This document shows, one piece after another, positions 44,748 through 53,134 of a stretch of DNA of 64,000 bases. The stretch spans positions 1-64,000 of the forward strand of contig CAZHLW010000002.1 of NCBI GenBank assembly GCA_964533375.1. Reading direction: 5' to 3'. The notes below the pieces were generated by a model, which saw only the letters and a program-made list of their open reading frames with translations, did not search any database and had not been told where the DNA came from. Position 1 is the stretch's first letter; each line of letters begins with the position of its first letter. The position numbers and the translations under genes are program-made. The DNA is from CALREJ01 sp964533375. GTDB lineage: Bacteria; Patescibacteriota; Gracilibacteria; Peribacterales; Peribacteraceae.

Positions 44748-45692
44748 TTACCGATAAATCAGCTTTCCGGTAATACGCAAATCCACATACTGTTTTGCGG
44801 TTCCGGCTGGCACGGTATCCAGGAACAGTCTGTAGCGTGCAAGTTGGTCCTCCAGCGGATTTTTCAGATCAAACCAGAGCGCGAGCGTTTGGGTTTGCAG
44901 ATGGTATTCACGGGCGCGCAGATAGATGGTGCGGCTACGGATAGTCTGGGTGAAATCCGCTGCGAGAGCGGCTTCGGTTTTCTGCATGGCACTCAGGATC
45001 TCGGTATCGACAAGTGGTTTCCATGGATCGGGTTTCACACCCCAGTCGACAATACGGAGCTGCGGCAATGCGCTGCCGCTTCCCGCCTGTGCTGTGGTGT
45101 AGGACACAAAGAGGCCGTCTTTCGTGAGGAAATCGGCACCGCTTCCGGCTGCGGGCGGAGGATTTGCCTGTGCCTGCCCGATAGTTTCAATCGAAAGGCG
45201 ATAGGCGAGCGGACGCAGGGTTATGCGGATCTGAAGCGACGACGGATAGTCTTTGCGAATGGTGACTGTTGCCAGATCCGGCACAGCGCTCCTGTGAACA
45301 TCCGGTAGTTCGGCGGTTAAGAGCGGCGGAATTTCTTCGACCGAAAGAAGTGGCAACCGGCGGCCGAAGAGCGGACGCAGGGCATTTTGAATGAGCTCGC
45401 TGTCCAGACGCGCATCGGAGCGGGCCACATGCAGTTCGCGGATATCCAGAATGGGAGAAAAGATCGCCAAACAGGCAATCAGGATCAGGATCAGTCCGAT
45501 GAATACCGCCGCAATCCGGAAGAAAAACGGACGGAGAGCCGCCATTCTGCGCTGCCATTGCTGGGTCGCCCTCTTCCACCGCTGCCACTTGTACCGGCGT
45601 CTTTCCTGGTGCCGCCTTTGAACAAGTTTCCGTGTTTGTGGCGTCACGGTGCGGTTAAATCGCTGCGGCAATGGTCTCGGCTTGCGGAGCAT
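44748..45692 (-). CDS. ftsQ: FtsQ-like cell division protein
   Basis: 314-aa bitopic protein. A basic cytoplasmic tail (rich in RRRYKWQRWKR-type residues, 1-55), one membrane helix (FFRIAAVFIGLILILIACLA) and a POTRA-like domain (ILDIRELHVARSDARLDSELIQ, then a VTIRKDYPSSLQIRI strand-turn, like the FtsQ V-R/E-K-P signature). The C-terminal region is longer than usual. FtsQ bridges FtsB/FtsL and the septal synthase. TATGAT lies 8 nt before the ATG. It lies upstream of the carboxypeptidase-M23 pair, so this is a small cell-wall and division cluster. The gene symbol is by similarity. Confidence 0.7.
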   Translation of the reverse strand: MLRKPRPLPQRFNRTVTPQTRKLVQRRHQERRRYKWQRWKRATQQWQRRMAALRPFFFRIAAVFIGLILILIACLAIFSPILDIRELHVARSDARLDSELIQNALRPLFGRRLPLLSVEEIPPLLTAELPDVHRSAVPDLATVTIRKDYPSSLQIRITLRPLAYRLSIETIGQAQANPPPAAGSGADFLTKDGLFVSYTTAQAGSGSALPQLRIVDWGVKPDPWKPLVDTEILSAMQKTEAALAADFTQTIRSRTIYLRAREYHLQTQTLALWFDLKNPLEDQLARYRLFLDTVPAGTAKQYVDLRITGKLIYR

Positions 45693-45749
45693 CGGGGAAC
45701 ATCATAGACGAAGACGATCAGAGGACGAAGAATTTGCATGGAGAAGAGA

Positions 45750-45832
45750 ATTGAAAATGAAAAATGGAGAATGATGGAATTTCTTTTTTTTAAGAAAATT
45801 TTCAATTTTCAATTATCAATTATCAATTTATC
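45750..45832. repeat. AATTGAAAATG / CAATTTTCAATT word-repeat element
   Basis: GAATTGAAAATGAAAAATGG faces AATTTTCAATTTTCAATTATCAATT in inverted orientation. Related words interrupt the femX-like gene at 15046-15181. Confidence 0.6.
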
Positions 45833-45852
45833 CTCATAGCATCATTTTCTTT

Positions 45853-47010
45853 ATGAAGATCGCATTAGTTGCAGATTGGCTCACCACATTCGGCGGCGCG
45901 GAACACGTGATCGCGGAATTCCATGCGATGTTTCCGAACGCGCCCATCTTCACAACCGTCGCACGCAAAGAAGCGCTTGGTCCGCTGAAGAATGCTGATA
46001 TCCGCACCACGTATCTCCAGCGCATCTATGCCATCACCCATCAGCACCAGATTCTGCTGCCATGGATGCCGCGCGCAATCGAGAGTATCGATCTCCGCGG
46101 GTTCGACATCGTCCTGAGTTCATCCCACGCTGTCGCAAAAGGAGTCGTGGTCGATCCGGGCACACTGCACATCTGCTACTGCCACACTCCCATCCGTTAC
46201 GCCTGGGAAATGGAGGACGAATACCTGCGCGACTTCCGTGTGCCCAAGTGGCTGCAGCCGAAAATCCGCAGAGAGCTGACCAAAATCCGCCGCTGGGATC
46301 TGACGACCGCCAAACGCGTGGACGCCTACATTGCAAACTCAACGACCACTCAGGAGCGCATCACCCGTATCTACAATCGCGAAAGCACCGTAATTCCCCC
46401 ACCAGTCAGCGAAAGATTCTTCGAAGCCGAAAGCCGATCCGACTCTGCTGAAGCTATGCCGGACAAGAAGCTGAAAGCTGAAAGCTACTATCTCGCAGTC
46501 GGCCGCTTCGTCCCCTACAAGCGCTTCGATCTCCTGATTGAACTCGCAAATGAGCTCAAGCTGCCACTGAAAATCGCGGGTAGAGGACAGGACGAAGCGC
46601 GTCTGAAAAAACTTGCAGGACCGACTGTGGATTTTTTGGGATTCGTTCCCGATCGCGAACTCCCCGATCTGTATGCACAGGCCGATGCCCTCTTTTTTCC
46701 GCAGTATGAAGACGCGGGCATTGTCCTTCTGGAAGCGCAGGCCAGCGGCACCCCGGTCATCGCGTACAACGTGGGAGGAGCGACGGATATGATCATCGAA
46801 GGAAAAACGGGCGTCTTCTTCAATGCACAAACCATCGAGAGTCTGCGCGATGCGCTCACTCGTTTCCGGCACATCACATTTGATCGGGAATTGATCAGAA
46901 AACACGCGGAGTATTTTTCGCATGAACGGTTCCGTCGCAGCCTGACGCAAGTACTGGAAACGCAGTACAGCGCCTTCAAAAAAGAAGGCGGATTGTATAA
47001 AAGAAGCTAA
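45853..47010 (+). CDS. Glycosyltransferase family 4 (mannosyltransferase-like)
   Basis: 385-aa cytosolic GT-B enzyme. The N-terminal domain starts MKIALVADWLTTFGGAEHV (donor-domain glycine loop). The C-terminal nucleotide-sugar domain has YYLAVGRFVPYKRFDLLIEL, then FPQYEDAGIVLLEAQASGTPVIAYNVGGA with the E-x7-E retaining signature. Residues about 190-212 are an in-frame insert built from GAAGCCGAAAGC and CTGAAAGC words (46423-46437, 46471-46486), located in the inter-domain linker. It adds sugars to a lipid-linked or surface glycan. The start follows CATCATTTTCTTT. The next gene is 17 nt away. Confidence 0.9.
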   Translation: MKIALVADWLTTFGGAEHVIAEFHAMFPNAPIFTTVARKEALGPLKNADIRTTYLQRIYAITHQHQILLPWMPRAIESIDLRGFDIVLSSSHAVAKGVVVDPGTLHICYCHTPIRYAWEMEDEYLRDFRVPKWLQPKIRRELTKIRRWDLTTAKRVDAYIANSTTTQERITRIYNRESTVIPPPVSERFFEAESRSDSAEAMPDKKLKAESYYLAVGRFVPYKRFDLLIELANELKLPLKIAGRGQDEARLKKLAGPTVDFLGFVPDRELPDLYAQADALFFPQYEDAGIVLLEAQASGTPVIAYNVGGATDMIIEGKTGVFFNAQTIESLRDALTRFRHITFDRELIRKHAEYFSHERFRRSLTQVLETQYSAFKKEGGLYKRS

Positions 47011-47027
47011 CCCCTTACCATAACATC

Positions 47028-48506
47028 ATGTCAGTGACTACATTCTTCCAGAGAGGATCTGCTCTACGATCCAAACCGCTCTTTGCTTTTCTGTGTGTGA
47101 CATTCGCAGTTGCGACTGTCTCTTTCTTGACGCATGCGCTCGAAAAAAATCCCCAATATGACTCGCAGGGAATCCGGTACGGCCAGGAACTGACCAACGC
47201 CATCACCAGTGGACATTTTATGGACTGGATCAATGAGTCTCCTCCGCGGAAATATCCGACCTTGTATATCGTCCCTTTTAGTATTGCGTATGAAATTGCA
47301 GCGTTGGGATATGAAAGGGGCCGCTATGATCTCCCGTACTCCGTCATACATCTGACAGCACGCCTGGTCTCGCTTTTGTATACGCTGTGCACGATTGCAC
47401 TTGTGGTAGCGGTCTCACGCAAATTACGTCTGCACTATGATGATGTTCTGCTGCTTCTTTTTTCGAGCGTCCTTTTCTTTCTGTATGCAACAGCTGTCCG
47501 TCCGCATGGAGCGGTCATGTTCTGGACCATTCTGACCTATTATGCATCCCTGCAATTGCAGGAAAAAAAATCCCTGCGCCGCATGATCGCAGCTTTCGGA
47601 GCGGCTGCGTGTGCGTTTGCAACATTGCAAAGCGGATTGTTTGCATTTGTGTTTCCTGTGTGGGCGGTCCTTGCGGGGAAACGATCTGCCCGGCATATCG
47701 CTCTGGGTGTTTGCTGCGGCATCATGTTTGTGGGACTGGGTGCGCTGGTCGGCTACCCTTTTCTGTTGCATGGAGTGCTGCATACGCAGAACGGTAGTAT
47801 TGATACCAGTTTGGGACACGATTTAGGTTTCAAGCTGTTGCTAGAAAATGTACCGGTGAAGGCAATGGGAGTATTCAGTGCAGAACCCCTTCTTTGTATT
47901 TTTGGCATTATCGGCATGGTGCAGGTGTTGCGGAACAAACATCCCTGGCGTCATCCGCTCTTTCCTGTTGTCTGTTACATCATTCTTTTTTGTGCAGTGT
48001 TCCTGGGGCATTACGCTACGGCATCGCGCTATTTTGTTCCCATGCTTCCGCTTCTGGCGCTTCTGGGAGCGCCCCTGCTTGTCCGGTATCACAAACTGAT
48101 ACGTCCCGCGCTTGCTGTGTTTTTGATCCTGCTCTACCTGCAGTTTACGCGATTGGGTCTGCGTCCTGACACCTTCCAGCAGGCAAGTGCGTTGCTGGAA
48201 AACAAAGGCGGCCTTGTTGCCACCAGCTTACCCGGCTATTTTTTCCCTTTGCCCTTCACACGCTTTGCACAGTCAAAGGATCAGCTCAAAGATGTATTGT
48301 ATATCCTCGCGGGTGAGGAGCAGGATGTCAGTCGGGAAAGGGATTTCCCGGATTTTTCCGTCTGTGCCACCATCCGGTCCTCACGCTATGCTCGCTATTT
48401 TTCGGAGAATAGCAGTCCATTCTTGTGGAATGCAGTTGAGTGGCCGGGGATCTTTGCATTTGAAGTCACTGCTCTCGGACCAAATATCATTCTGTACTGC
48501 CGGTAA
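47028..48506 (+). CDS. GT-C membrane glycosyltransferase
   Basis: 492-aa protein with an N-terminal membrane helix, a large extracytoplasmic loop with a GT-C-like acidic/Pro pattern (NPQYDSQGIRYGQ, INESPPRKYPTLY) and about 10 further helices. The C-terminal 100 residues are soluble (GLVATSLPGYFFPLPF, then SSRYARYFSENSSPF). It follows the GT4 gene by 17 nt and probably acts in the same glycan pathway, transferring a sugar from polyprenyl phosphate outside the membrane (inference). TACCAT lies exactly 6 nt before the ATG, so an internal leaderless promoter is also possible. Confidence 0.75.
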   Translation: MSVTTFFQRGSALRSKPLFAFLCVTFAVATVSFLTHALEKNPQYDSQGIRYGQELTNAITSGHFMDWINESPPRKYPTLYIVPFSIAYEIAALGYERGRYDLPYSVIHLTARLVSLLYTLCTIALVVAVSRKLRLHYDDVLLLLFSSVLFFLYATAVRPHGAVMFWTILTYYASLQLQEKKSLRRMIAAFGAAACAFATLQSGLFAFVFPVWAVLAGKRSARHIALGVCCGIMFVGLGALVGYPFLLHGVLHTQNGSIDTSLGHDLGFKLLLENVPVKAMGVFSAEPLLCIFGIIGMVQVLRNKHPWRHPLFPVVCYIILFCAVFLGHYATASRYFVPMLPLLALLGAPLLVRYHKLIRPALAVFLILLYLQFTRLGLRPDTFQQASALLENKGGLVATSLPGYFFPLPFTRFAQSKDQLKDVLYILAGEEQDVSRERDFPDFSVCATIRSSRYARYFSENSSPFLWNAVEWPGIFAFEVTALGPNIILYCR

Positions 48507-48510
48507 TTCT

Positions 48511-49308
48511 ATGCGCAATCCACATTCCCACAAAGGCGATAACGGCAAAGTTGCGGTCATCGGCGGATCGCGGCACATGCATGGCGCCCCCATTTTGTCG
48601 GCGCTGGCAGCGGAGGCAAGCGGGGTGGATCTGGTGTACATAGCTGTTCCTGCAGTGCACGAAGAGGTGACAAAACACGCATCAATGAATTTTCAGGTCC
48701 ATACGTTCGACGGCGATGAGATGCTGAAAAAAGACGTCGGCCCCATGCTGCAGATCCTCGCGATTATGGACAGCGCCGTCATCGGCCCAGGGCTTTCAAG
48801 ACACGTCGATACCTTGAGTGCGATCGATCAGTTGATAGGCGGCGCACCGTGTCCGCTCGTGATTGATGCTTCCGCACTCCAGACCACAACACTCGCATCC
48901 GTCGCAGGCAGGGGCGCTGTGCTGACCCCGCACCTTGGCGAACTGGAACGCATGGGAATTGCAGAAAGTGATGTCATGCAGCGCGCCAAAGTGGCAGGCA
49001 CGTATTTCCTGGTGAAAGGCGAGACGGATGTGATCCATGGACCTGATGGCGAGGCGCAGAGAGTGACTGGCGGCAACGCAGGACTGACTGTTGGCGGCAC
49101 GGGTGATGTGCTCGCAGGATTGGTTGCAGGATTGATCGCACAAAAAATGCTGCAGTTTGAGGCGATGATGCTCGCAAGCAAGGTCATCAAAACAGCAGGG
49201 GAACGGCTGCTGCTGGAGAAAGGATTTCATTATACGGCAATGGACGTGATTGAGCAGATACCGTATCTCCTGCGGGAGATGGAGGTCGAGGAAAAGGTTG
49301 AGGGGTAA
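48511..49308 (+). CDS. nnrD: ADP/ATP-dependent NAD(P)H-hydrate dehydratase
   Basis: 265-aa ribokinase-like repair enzyme that restores NAD(P)H from its hydrated form. Motifs: KVAVIGGSRHMHGAPILSALAA at the N-terminus, VIGPGLSRH, the VLTPHLGELERM block with the substrate-binding residues, and NAGLTVGGTGDVLAGLVAGLIAQ, the anion-hole/catalytic Asp motif. The usual fused epimerase domain (NnrE) is absent. The start at 48511 follows the previous stop by 4 nt; the longer in-frame ORF upstream overlaps the GT-C gene and is not real. Probably co-transcribed with its neighbours. Confidence 0.92.
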   Translation: MRNPHSHKGDNGKVAVIGGSRHMHGAPILSALAAEASGVDLVYIAVPAVHEEVTKHASMNFQVHTFDGDEMLKKDVGPMLQILAIMDSAVIGPGLSRHVDTLSAIDQLIGGAPCPLVIDASALQTTTLASVAGRGAVLTPHLGELERMGIAESDVMQRAKVAGTYFLVKGETDVIHGPDGEAQRVTGGNAGLTVGGTGDVLAGLVAGLIAQKMLQFEAMMLASKVIKTAGERLLLEKGFHYTAMDVIEQIPYLLREMEVEEKVEG

Positions 49309-49322
49309 GGTATGATTCAATC

Positions 49323-49976
49323 ATGTTGGAACAATTCCATGATCGACTACGGATAGATTTTCTGACGCGGCGGGACAGCATTAAAAATGATGACGATGCT
49401 GCGCGCATTCTAGGCATCACCGATTTTGCATCCGCAGAACAGGTGCATAGCAATCTGACAACGATCGTGCGGGAGCCGCTGCGACGAGCAGCCGGCGCCG
49501 ACGGGCTTATTACCGATACCAGGAATCTCACGCTCCTCATTCGCATTGCGGATTGTCAGGCATTTGTCATGTACGACGCGAAGAAAAATATTGTGGGGAA
49601 TCTGCATGCCGGGTGGCGTGGCGTGCTGTGCGGGGCAATTCCGGCCTTTTTTGAAGTACTGAGGAATGAATGGCAGAGTGATCCGGCGGATCTGTTTGTG
49701 TGGGCTGCTCCATCCCTCTGTAAAAAATGCGCGCAGTTTCGCGATCCCGTGGAGGAATTGCCGGGTCTTGATCCGCGATTTTTTGAGGGCCGGCATGTGG
49801 ATTTGCAGGGCATTGCTGATCAGCAACTGGCTGATGAAGGCGTGCGTCGTGACCACATGGAGAGATCTCCTGATTGCCCGAAATGCAGACCTGATCTGTA
49901 CTGGAGTTACCGCGAAGGAAATCCGGAAGCGGTGCGGGAGGGATACAGAAATGTAGTGGCGTGTACGCTGCTCTGA
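49323..49976 (+). CDS. pgeF: Purine nucleoside phosphorylase / peptidoglycan editing factor (YfiH, laccase-domain family)
   Basis: 217-aa zinc protein of the YfiH/DUF152 family. Metal ligands are in SAEQVHSN (His), RIADCQAF (Cys) and GNLHAGWRG (His). Family members act as adenosine/purine nucleoside phosphorylases, and E. coli YfiH corrects wrong amino acids at position 1 of peptidoglycan stems, which fits the wall genes nearby. It has an extra Cys cluster at the C-terminus (CPKC) and LCKKC in the middle. TATGAT (49311-49316) lies exactly 6 nt before the ATG, so it likely has its own leaderless promoter inside the end of nnrD. Confidence 0.9.
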   Translation: MLEQFHDRLRIDFLTRRDSIKNDDDAARILGITDFASAEQVHSNLTTIVREPLRRAAGADGLITDTRNLTLLIRIADCQAFVMYDAKKNIVGNLHAGWRGVLCGAIPAFFEVLRNEWQSDPADLFVWAAPSLCKKCAQFRDPVEELPGLDPRFFEGRHVDLQGIADQQLADEGVRRDHMERSPDCPKCRPDLYWSYREGNPEAVREGYRNVVACTLL

Positions 49977-51758
49977 TTACTCTCCAATCAGTTTTTTGAT
50001 GTTTGCGAGATGTTCCACCGCTTTCTCGTAGGTAGGATTGATATCAATAAGGCGCTCGAGTAACTCGGCTGCTTCCACGAGTTTACCGGTTTGTGCATAC
50101 ACGGATGCCAGGTGATACAGCGTATCCGGGCTGTAGGGGTTGATAGCGAGCGCATGTTCAATTGACGGCGCAGCCAGATCCAACTGGCCATACTTTTCGT
50201 ACTTCACACCCAGGTTATAGTGCGCCTCCGAAAAATCCGGACGCATGCTGACTGCCTTCTGCAGTGTCTCGTACATTGCCTGCCTGTTTCCGGACTCATC
50301 CAAAAATTCGGCGTACTCAAACAGCAGTGCGAGATCGTCGAGGATGGGATGTTTCTTTGCGAGGAGAATGGGAACTGCCTCTTCATACATGGCTTTCCGC
50401 AGGGCTTCATCACCTTTGCGCCCGTAGAAATTCGCCATGTTGCGGTAGGGCAGAATGAATTCCGGATTGATGGTGACAGCTTTGCGGAAGTAGACGAGCG
50501 CCTCGGGATCGTCTTTGAGTTCGGTTGCGTAGTTGTTGTAGGCAATAACAGCGTCCGGATATTCGCGGATGACGTGGCCAAACAAGGTGCGGATATCGTG
50601 CCAGAGAAGCACCTGACGATGTGTGAGGATCACGAAGAGAAGAGTGACAATGGCGCCGATGATGCCGAGCGGAACGCGACTGAGACGGATACGTTGCCAG
50701 AGTGTGGTGACCAGTAAGGCCATAATCAGGAATAAGCCGATTGAGGGCAGATATGCGTAACGTGCGGAGGCGAAATACAGATGACCGTTTTTGTTGAAGG
50801 TACTGAAGCTCGGAAGGAGCAGGAGCAAGTACCACACAATGCCTGCAGTCATCAGCGGGACACGTTTACGCAGGAAGATGGCAGCGATCAGCAGTGCGAT
50901 GACAACAGCGATAGAGAGGAGGATGAGGGAATCGGTCAGAAGCGGCGCGTGCAGCTGTGGATAGAGAATCGAAAGATGCGTGGGCCAGAGGAGTTTCAGG
51001 CAATAAAACGCTGTCGCTTTGAAGGAGAGGAGAGCGGTGGTGAGGAAACCTGTGTCGCCAATCGCCTGACTTTTCCCCGCAATCGCGATGATGAAAAAGA
51101 GAATGGAGAGGAGATACAGCGGCCATTTTTTCAGCAGTGCTTTGCGGTCGATCGACTGCTGCGACCAATCGATCAGGAGGAAGAGCAGCGGGAACAAGAC
51201 GATCGAAACCTTCGCGAGTAAGCCCAGAGTAAAAGCGATGATGCACCACATCCAGAACCTGCGCTCGCCGGTTGACCGGTACTGCAAATACATCAAAAGC
51301 GAGAGCAGTCCGAACATACTCGAGAGCACGTCTTTCATCGCGGCAGCCCACAGCACCACTTCACTGTTGAGCGGATGCAACGCAAAGAGCGCCCCCACCA
51401 TCAGCGCAACGCTTCTCTTTTTGGTGAGCGACCAGATAATCCCTGCAAGCAGAATGATATTGATGCCATGGAGAAGGAGACTGGCTGCATGGAAAGCACC
51501 GGCATTGAATCCGGCAATAGCATGAATGAACTGGTAGGCGAGGAAGGTGACCGGAATGTAGAGCTCCGGATCGTACGAGGTGAAAATCGCCCAGAGGTTT
51601 TGCAGAGATACGTGGGCAACGGCGGGGTTCTGGTAAATGAGGATGTTGTCATCAAAGGGGATAAAGAGATTGTTCAAAGCAGCCGCATACGCAAAGAATG
51701 TCAGCAACAACAAGGCAGCTATCCACGGCGCCCACATTTTCGTCAGAAATAATTTCAC
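49977..51758 (-). CDS. GT-C-like membrane protein with C-terminal TPR repeats
   Basis: 593 aa: about 11-12 membrane helices (residues 10-390), then four or more TPR repeats (PDAVIAYNNYATELK, PEFILPYRNMANFYGRKG, PDFSEAHYNLGVKYEKYG, PYSPDTLYHLASVYAQTG, with a final PTYEKAVEHLANI). The first loop has the acidic pair IPFDDNILIYQNP, as in TMTC/PMT-type O-mannosyltransferases. TMTC-like proteins with TPRs glycosylate secreted proteins, so this is a plausible S-layer or adhesin glycosyltransferase. It ends next to the stop of pgeF (convergent). TATACT lies 11 nt before the ATG. Confidence 0.82.
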   Translation of the reverse strand: MKLFLTKMWAPWIAALLLLTFFAYAAALNNLFIPFDDNILIYQNPAVAHVSLQNLWAIFTSYDPELYIPVTFLAYQFIHAIAGFNAGAFHAASLLLHGINIILLAGIIWSLTKKRSVALMVGALFALHPLNSEVVLWAAAMKDVLSSMFGLLSLLMYLQYRSTGERRFWMWCIIAFTLGLLAKVSIVLFPLLFLLIDWSQQSIDRKALLKKWPLYLLSILFFIIAIAGKSQAIGDTGFLTTALLSFKATAFYCLKLLWPTHLSILYPQLHAPLLTDSLILLSIAVVIALLIAAIFLRKRVPLMTAGIVWYLLLLLPSFSTFNKNGHLYFASARYAYLPSIGLFLIMALLVTTLWQRIRLSRVPLGIIGAIVTLLFVILTHRQVLLWHDIRTLFGHVIREYPDAVIAYNNYATELKDDPEALVYFRKAVTINPEFILPYRNMANFYGRKGDEALRKAMYEEAVPILLAKKHPILDDLALLFEYAEFLDESGNRQAMYETLQKAVSMRPDFSEAHYNLGVKYEKYGQLDLAAPSIEHALAINPYSPDTLYHLASVYAQTGKLVEAAELLERLIDINPTYEKAVEHLANIKKLIGE

Positions 51759-51781
51759 AGCGCGAGTATAGAGGATAGACT
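51753..51781 (+). promoter_or_regulatory. Weak candidate promoter of the 51788 RNA
   Basis: TTTCAC (51753-51758), 17-nt spacer, TAGACT (51776-51781), each 4/6 to consensus. Listed because the predicted start coincides with the base of the closing stem. Confidence 0.3.
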
Positions 51782-51787
51782 GTGCAT

Positions 51788-51939
51788 CAGTCTCGGCAAC
51801 GCGTCAGTGCATTGACGTTTCTTCTCTAATCGCATTATTGGGTAGCTTACTCTCCCCCGGCCGTGGCCTCGGGATGCGGCCACCCACCTGGAGCTTCCGG
51901 GATGCGACGTCTCTGACACAACGGTTGCGGGGATTTTTT
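51788..51939 (+). ncRNA. Candidate structured small RNA (possibly 6S-like)
   Basis: About 150 nt between divergent genes with no ORF. A closing helix pairs GCAAC and GCGTCAG (51796-51807) with CTGACAC and GTTGC (51913-51928, 4-nt bulge), followed by GGGGATTTTTT, an intrinsic-terminator end. Inside are GTGGCC/GGCCAC (51863-51882) and CCTGG/CCGGG hairpins and a repeated CGGGATGCG word (51870 and 51898). A long, interrupted closed helix with a central open region recalls 6S RNA, but no diagnostic sequence was confirmed. Confidence 0.4.
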
Positions 51940-51949
51940 AGTGTAGCTT

Positions 51950-52004
51950 GTACATTAGTAGCTTGTAGGGCCCATTTTAAGAAACCTACAACCTACTAAT
52001 GTAC
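51950..52004. repeat. 20-bp inverted repeat upstream of dgt
   Basis: GTACATTAGTAGCTTGTAGG (51950-51969) pairs with CCTACAACCTACTAATGTAC (51985-52004) with a single mismatch. Confidence 0.75.
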
Positions 52005-52047
52005 TTATGTACGCTTCAATAACAATTTCTGCTACACTATCCCATCA

Positions 52048-53082
52048 ATGTTCCCGCTCACAGAACGCATAGCACAGGCCAATACACTCCTGTCCCCAAA
52101 CGCCGTTCCGCACGAAGGGCGCCTCGGGAGAAAAGTTGCTGAGCCTGAAGACGACACCCGTTTCCCGTTCCAGCGCGACCGCGATAGGATTATTCACAGT
52201 TACGCTTTTTTGCGCCTACAGGGAAAGACACAAGTCTTTGCTGTTGGAGAGATGGGCGATCACGTCCGGACGCGCCTCACGCACACGATGGTCGTTGCAC
52301 AAATCAGCAGGGACCTGGCGCGGATGTTGCAGCTGAATGAAGACCTGGCGGAGTGCATTGCCCTCGCGCACGATATCGGGCATCCGCCGTTCGGACATGC
52401 AGGAGAAGAGGCGATTGATCTGTGGATGAAAGAGCATGGCAGCGCCTTCGAACATAACCTGCAAAGCCACAGAATTGTGACACTGCTGGAGAAGCATTCG
52501 TCGCACTACACAGGGCTGAACCTGAATCGTGAGGTGGTTGAAGGACTCCTGAAGCACTCCACGGAGATTACCCATTCTCTGGAGGCAAGGCTCACCAATA
52601 TTGCTGATGAAATTGCCTACCACGCTCACGATTGTGATGACGGGCTGAATGCCGGACTTTTCTCGCGTGAAGAATTGATAGCTGTGCCACTGGCGCACGA
52701 AGCCTACGAACGCACACGGGAACGCGGCACCTACATCCGCGGAGCCCTCCAGCACATGATGGTGCATGACTTGCTGGAGCACTCCAGTCTGGATCCGCAT
52801 CACAGTGACCCCATTACGTTTTCGTCCGGTATGCGTCACAGCATTACGGAGCTCCGGCAATTTTTGTGGGACCACATGTACACGCATCCGCAGGTGATCA
52901 GCCAATCGAAAGCGGGCCAGGAAGTGGTCGCGGCACTCTGCCGGCACTATTACGCAAACCCGAATACGAAGATTCTGGACATGCAGAAACGAACGGATGC
53001 GACACTGCTCGAAGCGGTGAAGGACTATGTTGCCGGAATGAGTGATACGTACGCAAAAGACCAGATGGAGAGGCTGGAATAG
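52048..53082 (+). CDS. dgt: Deoxyguanosinetriphosphate triphosphohydrolase-like HD protein
   Basis: 344-aa HD-domain dNTPase releasing triphosphate from dNTPs. The HD metal site is visible: H79 (TRLTHTMVV), H108-D109 (LAHDIGHPPFGH). The N-terminal FPFQRDRDRIIHSYAFLRLQGKTQVF block and the NLQSHRIVTLLE block are typical. It controls dNTP pools. TACACT ends 9 nt before the ATG, so the leader is at most a few nt. The stop is followed after 52 nt by the voltage-sensor/PH gene, which has its own -10. Confidence 0.95.
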   Translation: MFPLTERIAQANTLLSPNAVPHEGRLGRKVAEPEDDTRFPFQRDRDRIIHSYAFLRLQGKTQVFAVGEMGDHVRTRLTHTMVVAQISRDLARMLQLNEDLAECIALAHDIGHPPFGHAGEEAIDLWMKEHGSAFEHNLQSHRIVTLLEKHSSHYTGLNLNREVVEGLLKHSTEITHSLEARLTNIADEIAYHAHDCDDGLNAGLFSREELIAVPLAHEAYERTRERGTYIRGALQHMMVHDLLEHSSLDPHHSDPITFSSGMRHSITELRQFLWDHMYTHPQVISQSKAGQEVVAALCRHYYANPNTKILDMQKRTDATLLEAVKDYVAGMSDTYAKDQMERLE

Positions 53083-53134
53083 CAGCAATGACCACTCTTA
53101 TCTGAAGGCCTTTCTAAGCGTATACTGCAAAACT

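Noticed and set aside
48187..48510. N-terminal extension of nnrD
   Set aside because: It lies inside the preceding GT-C gene in another frame; the family similarity begins at the ATG at 48511.
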